Origin: Burhinus oedicnemus
Taxonomy: Eukaryota > Chordata > Aves > Charadriiformes > Burhinidae
Reading direction: 5' to 3'
DNA: 64,000 nt
NCBI GenBank assembly: GCA_008921705.1
Contig: VFFE01007914.1
Location: forward strand, 744,001-808,000
The stretch's first letter is position 1. Every line of letters begins with the position of its first letter. Positions 1 to 14,596 of this stretch are shown in pieces. Both the position numbers and the translations under genes were made by a program. A model generated the notes under the pieces. It was not told the DNA's origin. It ran no database searches and saw nothing but the letters and a program-made list of their open reading frames with translations.

Positions 1-3000
1 TTCTAAACTTACTTCATAAAACAAGACACTAAATTAGAGTAAATAAAAATATGGCTGAAAAATATGGTAACTGGATATTGTGAGACTTGCAAAACCACCG
101 ATCAACATGTCACTGAAGCAACAGATGATTAGTATGATTAGCTAATGAGTTTCTGTTGTAAAACGCAGAAGATTTCTGATTGCCAAAGAAGTCAACCTTC
201 ATTTTGGTATAGAGGTACAAAATCTTCAAATGTTTTAAGACGGAACTCAACCCATTCACCAAAAGGATTATTGCCACAGCTGCTTGCACCAAGAGCTATC
301 TGGGACTTGTTCTATTTTTCTTGCTGTTGTTGTTTCCCACAAACAGATACCAAGTCCAGAGTCATTAAAATTAACAATTGGAAATCCAGCAGATTTTTCA
401 GTTACATGCCCAGGAAACTCCAGGTTTATCACTTAGCACATATTTGATCTTGGTTTCAAGTCTAGACTCTCCAGTCATTCACACATTTACACATAAGCAA
501 TGGTCTGGCAGTAACTTCAGTAGAGATTTTTTTCTGTGGATATAAGTGAGCTTGGCTTGCCATGGACCAGCTATCTGGCACTCTTCATGAGCGCAGCGTG
601 AACATTTTAATCCTGACCTACAGACATGGCATCAGTGTGAAAAACAGGACACTTGAGGAAGCAGGTCCACTCTTGACCTGACAGCTCTAGGCAGCCTCTT
701 TCCTTCTAGAGTTATTTTGACCTTCAGCTGCTGTTCCAGACTCTCTGTCTCCATTTCATACGCTTGTCCCTCTGTTCACTCTATCTGTCCTTCCGCTTTC
801 ACAGCTTGGCAAATCCATAAACCCACATGTTTTATCTCTGACGTACTGTGCAGATTACTGCACTGACCTGCCCATTCATTGTGCTTACTATTTTAAGAAG
901 CCCTAACTGCTCCATCTCCTGAGCCAAAAGCACAATTCTGATGTGTTTATTGGGTTGAGTCTCCAGTCCTCATAGATCCAAGTGATTCTTGGATCACAGT
1001 CATTAGCAGCTTTCAGTACAGTACTATCTGTAGAAAAGTTTCCTTTCTCCCACTTTTTTTCCAAGAAGCCAGCTAGTTTGGATTTTTACAAAAAACAAAA
1101 CAACCTCCCTTGAAAACAATTTAAACATCCATTGTTACTTAATTTGTAAATCTACCCAGATTGGCAAAATGGATTAAAAGAGCACATTTTAGTTCAAATA
1201 GCTCCTAGAGAAAACTGGAGCTATTCCAAGCCTCCTGGTTTTCCTGGCACACATGGCACTTCTGCCTGACAGCTTCCACTGACTTGTTTTTAATTTTCCT
1301 GCAACTGTTATGAAAAACTGTAAAGAGTGAATTGCTTCTTCTGGGTTACACTTGCAAAATTCTTTCACAGAACTGTTCTATCAAAAAATTAGGCAGAATG
1401 AGATTTAGTAACAGCAGCAATTTCTCTCTGTAATCAACAGGTTTTATCCTCTACCAACGACCATGGCCACCTTTTGCGAAACTACTACTAACCATTAACA
1501 GCAACAAAGGAGAAGGTGGTATGTCAGTAACTTTAATGTGGATGCCGTTAAACAGGTCTGTTTTGATACTGGACATGAAATACATAGAGGCAATGGAGAG
1601 AGTGGAGGGAGTGACTTGTAGTTCAGTTATAAATGGCACAGAAATAGGATTTGATCCAGTCACTGTAGAGGTGTACTAAGTAGCTGGCTGCTGGAGGGCT
1701 GCACCTCCAGCCATCTCCAGTGGGAGAAGCACACTGAGACTGCAGAGACACTACTCTGGCTTTCTCTCCCTGTATGGATTCAGGCCGGCACAGTAAGGTG
1801 GCTGCTACATACGTCCTTAATCTGTAAACGAGTGTGTCGTTTACTGCCTATGCACTTAGTGTGGTCTGTTTGCAAGGCTTGTGTGATTTCTCCCCTTACA
1901 TCAGTTCACTTCTCGTTGGTGCTTTCTAGCTTGGCGACCAATCTTGTGATCTCTTCAAGCCTGCTCCTTCATTGTAATGTTATGTTGCACAAAAAGTAAG
2001 CAACAGCATTCTGAAGCATGAGAAGAAAAATCTGTTGTTTCTGTACTCTTTTTCAGGATTAAAGGACTCCTGTTTTCAGAGTGGTTTTCCTAACTGTCCC
2101 AAACTGGTTTTAAAACATCCATGATCTGAGACGTTTCCACTGTTTCTGAATCACGCTGTTGTAACACACAGTTGTTTCATAGCAAAACCAACTTATTCTC
2201 TGGGTGGAAGAAAGGCAGCTTTGTAACGCTGTCAGAGAAGAGCCTTGGGTAGAGCCAGAGCATCCCAGTGCTGTGCCAAGGTGAGGCAGACTTCTCTTCA
2301 CGCCTTTCCAGAGTTAAAGGCACACTGCACTGTTAGTGAGAGGGTAGGACAGGAGAGACAATCTGTTTTTATGAAACAATAAAAAAAGGCCTCTATATTT
2401 CTTATTTTTCCCCAATTTCTTTATCATTACTTTGCTGAATCTCCCCTCTGAGTTCTCTCCGGGTGAACCTGTTCAGTTCCAGAGGCCTCTTACAGGACAT
2501 GCTGTGCCTGCTATCCAGATATAAGAATATACTGATTACTCATTCTCACCTCAGGATTTAAAAGCAGCTGAGAGATCACTGCAAAACTCATTATTTTTTG
2601 CCTTTGCACATATAGATTAAATTATCACTGTACCTTTTTCCGCAATGGAGTCCACTGAGGAGATCTCTTTTACAAGAGATGGTGGCAAAACTGTCTGTAT
2701 CTTGCCACTTTTCTAGTGACAGGAAGTATCACTTTTCTGAGCATCTTTTAAAGGTTTTTTGGCAATTCAGTATGCCTGAGTTAGTTCCATAACTTGCAAC
2801 AATATTCAATGTGATTTCACAGGTAGGACTACCTTTTAGGAAAATGAATCCTTGTACAATGAACAGCAGATCCATCAGCTTTGCTAAGATCCACCTTACA
2901 CGTATGTGAGATGAGTAAGATATTTCTGCTTGGTCTGGCCTTGCCTCTGGAAAGAAGCCAAACTGTACGTTGTCATTCCTAATTCTGAATGACAGTAATG

Positions 3001-6000
3001 TACTGTGTAATATAGGTCCCCGTTCTGACTGAATGAATACAATTTTCAGAATAATTATTGTAGATGGCAAAGATCATACCCAATGTATTTTCTGATGTTA
3101 TAAATCCTTTTCAGACCTTATAATGCTACTAAAGTCTTCAGTTGTAGTATTGAATGAGCCAAGAGTCCGAAGGAAAAAAACATGAAGTGAGATGATATAA
3201 TTATAGACTGTGCCCTAATACATACAGGTAAATTAAGATTGCATAGACTATCTTCAAGCTTTGTAAGACATTGTTAGGTAAGATTAAATTTCTGTGCTAA
3301 TTCTAGCAAAAGATAGTTTGAAAACTGTCCTTGGAATGTGACTTCAGAGAGAGCTAAAGTTGTGCAATGTCGCTAGAAATTCAGCCATTCAGTCTCTGAA
3401 TACATATGATTGGATTAGAAAATTTGGACTCGTGCATCTATCGAAGAATCAGGATTCTTGATTCCTAGTTGTCTGCCGAGGTTAGCTTCAATTTAAATAG
3501 CTGTATACCTCCTGCCTCTCTTGTTTCCTGTACAATGTCTTTTCAGGTGAGAAGCACATGGTGCACAGCTGGGTCATAAAGCAGTTCCACCACCTTGTGA
3601 TGAAGCAAGGAATGAGATGCATAATGCACAGGGCTGCACAGCCCACCTCAAGTATGTGGAAAAGCAAAGAGGTCTTTCTGGAAGGGAGAAGAACAGTATT
3701 ATGAACATGCCTGTGGCATGAAACACATCACCGTAAGAATATACTTGTATTGGGTAGAAATCATCTAAGGCAGTAAATTTGTCTCTCTTCCCATCTTATG
3801 TAGTGTGGTACAGCACTAGGCAGACCTATATGCTTCAGGCTATGTACTTGCAGACACAAAATAACAGGATGGCAGGTACTACACAAATATATCTATACTG
3901 TATCCAGACTACAGACAGTTCAGATGTTACCGAAGTGAATATCTGCACTCCAGCATCCCGATTTATTGGATGTATGGAAAAAGTTAAGCTGGTTGTTTGT
4001 GTGTGCTTCTAAGCAGCACCAAGGTTTTTGCTGTTTTTCTTGGTTATCTGAATATCAGAAAGAATCACTGCATTTAATAATCCATGAATGCTAAAAACCT
4101 CTTAATTTTCATTTTGATTGTCTTCCACAAAATGGACTTGGCTAAATTTCGGGCAGTTAGAATGACTTCATTGCATGTGTCATCATGATCACACAATTTT
4201 TCTCTGATTTTTTAATTAACACAGATACAATACCCGATAGTGCATTTATTTTCATTTTATTGCAAGTGATGCACATGATTTCCTGAATGGCCCAGACAAT
4301 TTAATGGAACAGCTAACTTTTGTAGTTTTAAACTAATGATTGGATTGTTCTGCAGCTAGCTAGTTGGGTTTATTCTAAATAGACTCTAAGCAAATTTTAC
4401 TTCCAGATAACAATTTACTTCAAATAACAACTGCAAATAAATACATAGTCCAAAATCACATTCCCAACAGATTTTCTCTTTGGCCAGTATCTCATTAAGA
4501 ACTTCCAGTTCTGCTTAAAAACTGTTAATTACCTCTGACAAGCGTCTGCCTCATATGTGAGGAATATAATCCTTGGCCCCAGTACAGAAAGGAACATCTG
4601 CTTAGGTTTTGACTAATGCAAGCACAACCAGAATGTTTGTTGATGTCAAGGAGGGGACTTTAAAAGACACAATAATACCAATTTTGCAGCAGTTTTCCAT
4701 GTTAGCTTGCAATTCTCTGAGCTTCACAGGGATCTGTGCACATTTATCTAAACCATGGGCAGAAAATGGAAGTGAAGATGATGTTTCATTGCACTAAGTT
4801 GATCTTTGAAGAAGTGTTTGCAGAATGCAATGGTTGCATAAAGTATTGCTCCAATAAACCTAGGACACAGCATGATACTGTAAAGAATATACCACTAGGC
4901 ATTGGTGAGGACATATCCCTTTAGCTTTCAGCTGACTCTGTACTTCTATGTACAGTGTTATAATAATCTCCTTATTTTTTCTTGCATAAAGGCATTGCTG
5001 ATGTATTGAATAGCTAATTAATTAACTAGATATAATAGACCTAAAATTACTTACGCTTTATCCTTGTTTTATACCAATTCAACTTTAAATTTTGTTAATT
5101 TTTAAAAAGTAATGATAACGCTATATTTCTTACTCCATCAGTTTAGCTGAATATATAATGATAAGCTGAGAGTGGTAAAGTAATAAAGCCAGTTGTGGAA
5201 AACAATACCAGCATGGATGACTGCCACAGATCATTTAGTCACTAAGCTACTGAACTCAACCAAAAAGGCAAAACTGTAGCATGCAGACATTCTCTCAGGT
5301 CCATTACAAACAGAGGATGGTAAAGCAGAAGAAATATTAAAAACAAACAAAAAAACAGCCCCACCTCCCCCAAACTAAGAAATGTTTCATAAGAGGCATC
5401 ACATGAACTAAATACCAGCTTTTGCTGAAGGATTGATTTTTGGCTACCTTGGACCCTTTATGCTATCTTGTGATACTTTATGATACGCTGCTGACTGTTT
5501 TCTGTACCTACCAATTTTTCATCATTCCCACTAAATTTTATTATGTCTTTGGTGAATATAAATGTCACTGGCCAGACAGCCCAGGCATGATAAGAAACAA
5601 TCTCAGTACTGGACCATCTTTAAATATACAGTGGGCTGGCTGAAGGCTGGCAGGGTCAGGAGGGAAACATTCACAAAGATATGACCAAGAGGTATAAAGC
5701 TCTTTGTGGGGGTGGACCTCAATATACACAAATTAATAGCCACACCTCTGACATTACCCATGCCCCAGAGTGAAATATCACTCAATGTGTTAACAAAACT
5801 TGCAGGAATTATTTCTCATTTGTGATTTCTGACCTTTGAAAGTAGAGTTGGAACAGGTTTTGAGGTTTTTTTAATTTCTGAAAATTTTAGAATGTAACAT
5901 TTACAAATGTTACTTATTTATTATTTACTCCTCTGTACGAGGTTAGTGTTAACACACTTTCTCTAATTATCTATATTTAAATGTCCTTTTGAATTTCTCT

Positions 6001-9000
6001 GAAACTACAACTGATTCTTGGTTTTCCTTGCATTGTGGATCTTTCAGAGATGGCTCCTTTGAGACAGTAACCTTAATATGCCTCTTGCCTTGCAATACCC
6101 AGCAAAGCAAAACTTCCCACATGTACTCAGAATTTTTTCTCTGCTAACAGATACGAAGTGCAACATTTGCCTTATCAGTCAAATTCAGTAAAGTTAATTT
6201 CTTTCTGCTTCTTGAAAAGGTTTCTCAATAAATAAAGAGTTGTAGTTCACATAACTGCAATATAGAGCAATACACAAACTGCTCACAGCTACACAGGTTT
6301 GTCAGCATTATCAAATGCTGTTGATATGGTTGAACTGAAACCAGATACTCTGACCTCATCCTTGACAGCTTGACACATTTTCCCATGTGTAAACATTTAA
6401 AGTGCAACTGGAGGCCTGGTACAAGACCTTTCCAGGTCTGCTCAGTGTCACCCAGCACTCTGCACATCAGTACCTTCGGACTTAATTCATCCTCAATTCC
6501 CATCACTTTTCTGAAGATCAGTTCCAGGGCACCTCTGTAGCAGATAGTGGGAAAGGGTAAGTGAAAATACATTAAAGTATCCCTCTCCCTCCCATTCTTT
6601 TGCAATAGTATTGATAGTGAGATGTGAGTGCAAGTCAACGTTAACGGCTTTTCCCGGAGCGTATTGTCCTCAGTCTAATCCTTTCATTAGAAAATATGTT
6701 TGAAGATTAGATGCTGTTTGTTAAATCTGTTACTTCACTAGTAAAACTATTACAATGCTTTAAATACATTTTAAGAAAAGAAATATTGAAAAGGCTCTCC
6801 TAAAATTTGTATCAACGAAATTCTGAGAGAAAACAGCATGAAACAGATGACACAGGAGTTGCACAAACATAACAGGGCAGAGATAATGGAAAAGAAGTAT
6901 ATAATAAAAAGAGGCAGCTTTTTTCCCATTCTCCACTGCAAATGATAGAGCAACTAAAAGGAAGCAACAGAGCCTGAAAATCACAGACCAAACATATGAA
7001 AAATGGAAACAGACAGAGGAAATTAATAATTTCCTGTACAACCAGAACAATGTTTTCAAGATACACAATAGGTTTACAAATGAAAACAAAAAAGGGAGAA
7101 AAAGTTTCTAGACACCATTCTTTCTTCTTGAAATACCAAACAGCACAAATTCCCTGTATGTACTGAAAGAAACCATTTTGAGAAAAAGCTTTGTGATCAG
7201 CCTAAATTTAGCAAATATATTTCCTTGTTCTTTTTTTAAACAATTAAGTGGCTCTGAAATGTATAACAACAGTTAGCCCAGAAGATATATCATAATAACA
7301 GCTTTTCATGGGGATACTAAGAATAGACAGCTAGAATGCTCTTTGCATAAAATTAAGTGTGCTTCTTTATGATAGTTACATTATTTGCATTAAATATCAA
7401 GTTAAGGATACATTATATTAAATTATACAGGACATTATTAACACATGAATAAAACATGTTTTTGGTAAAGTAGAGTATAGCAACACTTTTGAGGGGTGAA
7501 AGTCCCTAAAATTTAATGTAGAGAAAAATACACCCTGAGGAGCAGAACACAGCATGGGCCAGCATACACTGCTACAGCTCTACGCACATCAGCGATGCTG
7601 TTTTACATCAAGTGAGGGTTTCAAATGAAACACTCCCTTTTCCCATTAACAGTCACCAAGTAAAGCAGATGTAGATATGATTTAGGGCAAGCGAGTGATA
7701 TGGTGCAAGACAGCTGATCCATGGCCCTTTAATTTCCTGCTGCTTGCGAGCAGCTCAGGAGCAGCTCCCACTCCACAGCAAAGTCACATAACTAACAATG
7801 AGATTTTGGTGACAAAAGATTGCCAAGTAGTACAAATTCTCAGCTTTGGGATTCTGATATCAATGACTGCCTTGATGCCCTCAGGGACATCCAGACATGC
7901 TCTGCATGCTCTGCAAAAACATAGGTCTTACAGTTCTTGGCTTTGATTTTAGGGTCACAGTAAATGGCCACCAGAGTGTAATGGGCAGAGACTCAGGTCA
8001 GTGGGTCAGAGACTCAAGGCAGACAATTTGTTTGGGTTTCAGATTTTGATTCTCTAACATCACTGGAAAACTGACAAAAGGTGCTCCGAGCTTGATATTC
8101 AAGAACTGAGCACTCAGCGTTGGCTAAAATCAGTATTTCTCCTTCTTGCTAGGACTGTATCAGAGATAAGACTGAAACTAGTGCAAACAAGGACAGGAAG
8201 TGTAGGGTTGCTTTTTCTATTTCATTGTACTTCACTACTTCTGAACGTTAACTTATTTTGATGAACAACCAGAAATTTTAAAAGCAGTTGCAAATTAATT
8301 TCCTGACCAGATCAAAATGACAGATAATTCATATAAACTATAGAACCTCCTACTAGTTGTGCTTGACAAGTAAGATGTGACGAGTTTCTTCTGCTTCATT
8401 TCCCCTAGTATTTTGACATGAAAATGAGGGAAGGATGTGATGTGATTGCAATGTGTATGCAAGAAAAGAAGGGGGAGAGGCTGAAATGTTTCTACTTAAT
8501 TACAAACCACAGACTGACATAATACTGAATTTTTGTCTATCATAGATTTTTTTTAAAAAAAGAAATTGGAAATAATTTCTGTTTAAAAGAAATAAAGAAC
8601 ATAGAAATAAAGACATAAAGAACATATCAATGACAATTTTCTGTTTACTTGAGATATAAGAGATATCATCTATCCCTTATACTGATTACATTGTAATTAC
8701 ACCAAGCCTTCATCTTCAAAGGACATGTTGGCCCTAAACTCACCCTGTCAGGAGTACTTTAGTCTTAACCCACATGTAATACTACAACAAGTTCATAATA
8801 AGACCAAAGAACATAGTGGACTTTAAGCTAGACCACCACTCAGTGCCAGCAGCTGCTTGAGTTTCCTTCATAAAGAGAACAAGATAAGAAGTTCAGGCAT
8901 TAGTGTTTTTCTGCAGAACACCTTAGCCACTAAAGGGTTTTACTGATGCAACTGCAAAGTTTCTAGGTTTTTGCATTATTTATTTAACTGCCAGCTCTGA

Positions 9001-9442
9001 GGGTGTTTGAACACCATCAGTGGTGAAAGCCACTGGAAGTCAATGAGATACTTTGGGAGTTTGTTAAGCTAATAATTCTATTTAACTTAATTATGTAATG
9101 GAAAAATGACACAAATACTTTGCGCAAACAGAACAACGTGTAGGGATTACAAAAATTTGGCTTACTAATTAAACCTCCCATTTGGCCTTTTTGCTATGAG
9201 TTTAATTTTATAAACTCATCATGCATGTCATTCCATGAGTCATGAAGTAGTTAAACTGCTAGACTATATATAAATTTCGTCTCCTAATGGGGAACCTTAC
9301 TGGGATTTTCCTATGTGTTTGGGGGTTTGGTTTTGTTCGCTGAAAATGTTCTGAAACAGTGGTAGTTAATCAAATTCAAAGACAGTAGAACTCCAGGCGT
9401 TTGATTCAAAGGTCATTAAAATCAGTACAAAGTTTTCATGGG
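1..9442. other. Intergenic AT-rich DNA, no gene seen
   Basis: Both strands hold only short open frames with no recognisable domain, no codon-level pattern and no flanking splice structure. The longest, on the minus strand at 6638-6225, begins at a TTG codon and looks like chance. I saw no rRNA or tRNA motif and no CR1 tail. By position this is DNA far downstream of the NMBR gene. Regulatory elements could be present but cannot be shown from one sequence. Confidence 0.6.
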
Positions 9443-10634
9443 TGTCATGGTTTAAGACCAAGTGAGAGTACGAAGGTTAAATGGATTTGGATACCAAATC
9501 ACCAAATATATGCAATTGTTTGAATTCCCCGACTTCCCTGTTTGGTGGGAGAATCAGTGCATTCTGGGAGGGAAGTCAAAGGGGGAGTTAGTGTAGTGGA
9601 CTAGTAGAGACTAGAGCTAACCTTTGGTCCAAATGTGTTCAGGTTTAAGGACATAAAACACATTAATAGAAATATGAGTGTTACAAATCTTCTGATCTCT
9701 CTGGTGGGTTCAGTCAGATATTTTCCTAGGATTGAGAACTCAAATCATTATGTTCAACGTCATTCCCGCCTTTAGTTTGAAATGCATAACTTTTACATCT
9801 TCCATTCTTAAATTTGGAAAAGTAGTTTTCAGTGTTGTGCAGACACGATCTCTATTTCACAAATGATTTTTTTAGAAACCTCCTTTTTCTCCCTCTTTTC
9901 ATACTAAATACGTTTGTAAAGACTGCAAAAAACCAGTATCTTGGCAAGTGTGTCTGAACTCAGTACTCTTACATTTTGATTAAGGATTTGGCTCATTTTT
10001 TTTTAACAGAGATTCACTAAAGATTAAATTCTATCTACTCATTCTCCATTATGATCTATTGACAATGCAAACGCACTTTAGCTGGGTAGTTAAGCTGTAC
10101 TCACAATCCCTGGAATTGCTGAAGAATTGTGGTCAATCCAAAAATTTCTCTTTAAGAATTGCACTGTAAATTTTCAGCTGACTATCAGACATGAAACTTC
10201 AGATGTGCACTTGAACCTGGTATGCCTGGTGACAGTTCATAAAAAATATAACTGTTACTTATTAAATATTGTTCTGTATAAAGAAAACTGGACCTCTTAC
10301 ATCATCTAAGTAAGCAGGTTAAATTTGAAGATATATACAACCACTTCACAAATTTCATAAATGTATATACAGTCTGGACTTGCCATCTACCTCTTTATAT
10401 TGACTATATGGTTACAGTAAACAGAAACATGATACCATTTTTCACCAATAGAAAAGCTGTTCCTATAAGAAAGTATAACTTACAAGACTTCACTTTAAAG
10501 TTTGTGATATAAAAAAGATTCTTTTTATGACAAGTAAGGAAGAGATGAAAGTATTTTGTTCTATAAATTTGCAAAACAATTCTTCTAAGTCTATTTTACA
10601 TAGTTAATGGATAATGTTGTATATCTTACCCATG

Positions 10635-10655
10635 TAATAAATAAATAAATAAAAT
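10635..10655. repeat. Short (AAAT)n microsatellite
   Basis: Four to five AAAT units followed by an A-rich end, in AT-rich intergenic DNA. It is a simple sequence repeat with no sign of function. Confidence 0.8.
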
Positions 10656-11849
10656 TTAAATGACCAGTCTGTGTCTTGACAGTATTATCTACATCCATCT
10701 TGCAGAAAATTCCTAACTACTGAATTATAACTTGTGAGCATTGATTTATACACAGGTGCTTTACATTTAAAAGGCAAAATTGAACCTCTTGTTACTTGGA
10801 TCACACAGATTGTCTGAAAGCACGGAATTTCAATCTCTAAGACACAATTTGTTTAGTAGCATTAACATTAACACTCAATAAAAGCTCTATGGTACTTTCC
10901 TGAAAGAGAGTACTCTTTGGTCTACACGGTGGTTTAAACCATGACTCTCCCTTACCTGCAGTGCTATTCAGAAAATAAAAGTGAGACATGTCAGAACAGT
11001 ATTAAATACAGAAAGATTTGATAACTTGATGAAGTAATTTTAGTTGGGAAAAAAAGTTTAATAGAGCTGTATTTATTCTTCTGAATGATAACTCCTAATA
11101 TTCCTTCAGTATGAAAAAAAGGAAAGCTATCTCTTTTTTTCTCTTTGCATAACTTTAATAAGATGAAGGCTCCTCAAGAAAAAGTAGAGTTCACATTGTT
11201 TCTTCTACAGAAAGTAAATATGCACCACTCTGATAGACACCTAATAAAAACAGAGGATACCACAAGGGGGGCTCATGTTTAAGTTCTGTATTACACAGTT
11301 CCTATTAACAACTGCCAAGGATGAATGACTATTTGCACACACCAAATGCAAAATTCTTCTCATTTTGTTTTTATTTTCAGTCACAGTATCACTATACTTT
11401 TTGGTTAGGCACTACTGGAATGAGTGCTATGAATCCACAAAAAAAGCAATTCCCTAGAGTAAGGAAGATGTAGGACACTTCATCTCACACTACGAACAAA
11501 GTTGTGAATCATTACAAGGGAAAATATAAAAGTGTTTACAGGAAAATTAGCACCATGGAAGTTGTCCTTTAATTTGTGAAAATCGAAACAGGAGAAAACT
11601 AAGGTAAATAGAACACAAATATTTTTTTTCAAGCCTATATTTGCACCCCATAATGAACATCTTTTTTGAAATGCAGAAGTACCTGAACACGTCATGTAGT
11701 AGTAGTAGTGAGAATAAAGTAGATTTTCATTAAGTTTGGCAGAAAAAGTAGCTTCATAGGTGACTCTGAATAAAGTCAGGAAACAAAAGAAGTAAGAATT
11801 AAGCAGCAAATAAACTTAGGAAATCTTTAAAATATTCAGAGCCTAGTGC

Positions 11850-12090
11850 TTTGTTCATAATATTATATACGGGTATGTTTATATTTGTATATATTATACA
11901 TATTGTATTTTATACATAAAGTGTACACATATAACATACACAAACATTCACATGTTTATACCCACACATACATACAATTTGATTATATTACATGATACAT
12001 AACGAACCACAAATAAATAATACACTATAATGTAATATATGGACACAGAGAGAGAGAGAGTCATATATGCATATATATATATGCTACATT
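11850..12090. repeat. AT/TG-rich low-complexity block with (GA)n and (TA)n runs
   Basis: About 240 bp made almost entirely of interrupted TA, TATG and ACAT motifs. A short (GA)n run lies near 12046-12060 and a TATATATATATATG run near 12070-12081. It looks like a decayed compound microsatellite and nothing in it looks coding. Confidence 0.75.
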
Positions 12091-14560
12091 TGTAACATTT
12101 GATGCCTTGGCCTTCATTTTGGTTTGAGCATCTATGAAATTTTGATCAAAGACTTATCTTTGGAAAAGACTTACCTCGGTATAGAAGCAATATTTCTGGG
12201 GATTTTATAATGTTGGCTGAGAGCTTTATATTTTCATACATGTCTGCACATTTTCTTTGCCAAATGAGGAATATTTTTGGCATAGTTTCAAAGAATAATT
12301 TTGATTAACATTATCACTGGTGATAATCTTTAGTTACTTGGAACACAAGCAAGGACTAAACTGGTGTGCACTTTGAAACTGCCAAGACCAAAGTAAGAGT
12401 CACCAGGCAGACTATTGGCATCAAAAGGTTTCCAAATTAAGAGCACTTACAGCAATTTTAGCTGTCTCCAAGAGGCTAAAATTATAGTAGCTGAATCCAG
12501 AATAATGAGCTTCTGCTGATCCTTACCGCTTTGGCTTCAGAGACCTTTGATTTATTAAAATGCACATAAAGTGAGGGAAAAAAAGGAACTTTTAAAAATA
12601 TTGCAATAATTCAAAAGCTTTCTGTGTGTTCAGATAGATGCATATATGCTTCACTCCCAAGTCTCTGTGCCAAATTTCTACCAGTAGCAGCTTGTTGCCA
12701 TAGAGAGAACACAACACATGACAAATGGTAAACCAGGTGACAGAGTGAACTACATACATCTGTTCATCTCTGGAGACTGGATTGCCTGTAAAACTGGGAA
12801 CAAATGAGGCCAGATATAGTTATCCAATGTTAGTATCTGCCAAAACCCAACACAATTTGGCTAATTTTTTCCTCCTGATATAATTATCTGTTAAGCTCAA
12901 GAGTTACCATATTCATTATAATTCTGGACATCTCCTCAATCTGTATTAATTATTTGGATAATATTATTTAAAACACAGAGCTCACAGAGTCACATCGCCA
13001 GTCAGGGAAGCACATTAGCCTCAGGCTAATTGCTCAAGCAAATTGTTGTGCTTCTGTACATATCGTTTAGATTCTGTTCACAACATAAATAATCACTAAC
13101 TAGGCCTAAGCTATCCTTTCAGTAGAAGTTCCTAGGCGTGCTTAAAAGAGGGAATTTTCTCCCATGCGAATAACGAAAAAGGTTTTATTTAACTTCAGGT
13201 ATCTGTGATTGCAATGGTCATTCCCTCAGCAGTGTCTGTGCCCTTTTATCATAAGATGGAGGCATGATAAGAATGAAAGAGGAAACCAGTGTGCACACAG
13301 ATTTAATGGGATCTTGCTTCATAAACCATTTGTAAATCTAAAGCAGCAAATGTATTCTACTGCATAAGACAGGATAAATGGCAAGCGATAAGGTAATTGC
13401 AATGAAAAAAGTTCAAAGCTAATTATATCAGTCAGAATTGATAGAACAATAAGCATAGAAAAATGTGGATATATTTAGTTAGTTTTGTTCACAATCAACC
13501 GAAGTCACTAAGTTCATGAATTTTAGCCTTGGAGGGAGGATTAATCTAGATGTGTTTTGCAGAGCAGACTGATAGAGCGTTTACCCTTGCACAAGAAAAA
13601 AAAAAAACAGCTGATATATCTAGATACTGTAGCAAAACATAAAGCAAATAGACGTAAGTAGCCATCATTCTTGGTACGGTAATTTTTTTTTAAAAAGGTA
13701 AACCTAGTTTGGCAATAATTCCTTCCATTCCAGACGTGGCAATCACAACCTTTGTTTAGTAAAAATTTCACGTTTTTTAAGACATCATGACTAATACAAG
13801 TTGGCTTATGAAATGGGTCAGTGGTAAAGAGAAATGTATTATATCTGCTTTAGAAATCAATCAGGCTGTATGGGGGGAAGTGTGGGACTCTGGAATAGGC
13901 AAATTAACACGAGCAGATTCGCTGAAATCAGATCAAATCAGATTTAATTCAGGATATATTTTCAGTGCAAAGATGTGTTAGGAACAAGATGTATAGCCAT
14001 TTCCACCAGCAGATTTTTAATTTTGTAAATTGTTCTTGCCTTGTCACCAGTCCCAGATGAAAATGGTTTCTGTCTTCTTAGACTGCTCAATACCATCCTA
14101 AACATACCTCCCCAAGCATGTCAGGTCATCTGCACAGATTAGCTGCTCTGCTTGGAAGAGCTATCCTTTTCCATGGGGTATGACAGAGCCTGGTGCTGTT
14201 TCTGCTTGCACTTCGCATCCCCTTGGTTAAACGACCCTTCAACACAGGAGAAAGCTCATTCTGAAACGTTCTTAAAAACACACTCAGGTTCCTTTGAAGT
14301 CTCTAGTAGCCTTTCTGCTGACTTCAAACAGCTTGGAAGTGGCTCTGTCATGGATGAACAGGGAGGAAAAATAAGGCGAGCAAGGAAAATTAGCTTACAA
14401 AAATAATGCTGGTACTGATCTAAAAATAAAAACATATATATTACACAGCATGTGATAAAGACAAGGTGTTCTCATATAAAAGCTGCATCATAAACAATCC
14501 ATTCTACATACATGGGCATTTAAGAGGGAAATTTCAGTGTAATTATCGAGATTGTAGGTG

Positions 14561-14596
14561 GTGTACTACTGAAGCTAATGCTTCAATCTAGTACAC
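14561..14596. repeat. Imperfect inverted repeat (hairpin potential)
   Basis: The outer arms GTGTACT (14561-14567) and AGTACAC (14590-14596) are exact reverse complements. The inner arms GAAGC (14571-14575) and GCTTC (14580-14584) are also exact and enclose a TAAT loop. An asymmetric internal bulge of 3 versus 5 bases separates the two stems. It could fold as DNA or RNA, but there is no evidence that it is transcribed or is a small-RNA precursor. Confidence 0.55.

Noticed and set aside
6225..6638. 137-residue minus-strand frame
   Set aside because: TTG start, no recognisable motif, AT-rich intergenic setting.
6760..7089. Hydrophobic minus-strand frames suggesting membrane segments
   Set aside because: T-rich complement of an A-rich stretch gives Phe/Leu-rich translation in all three overlapping frames. 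No family resemblance.
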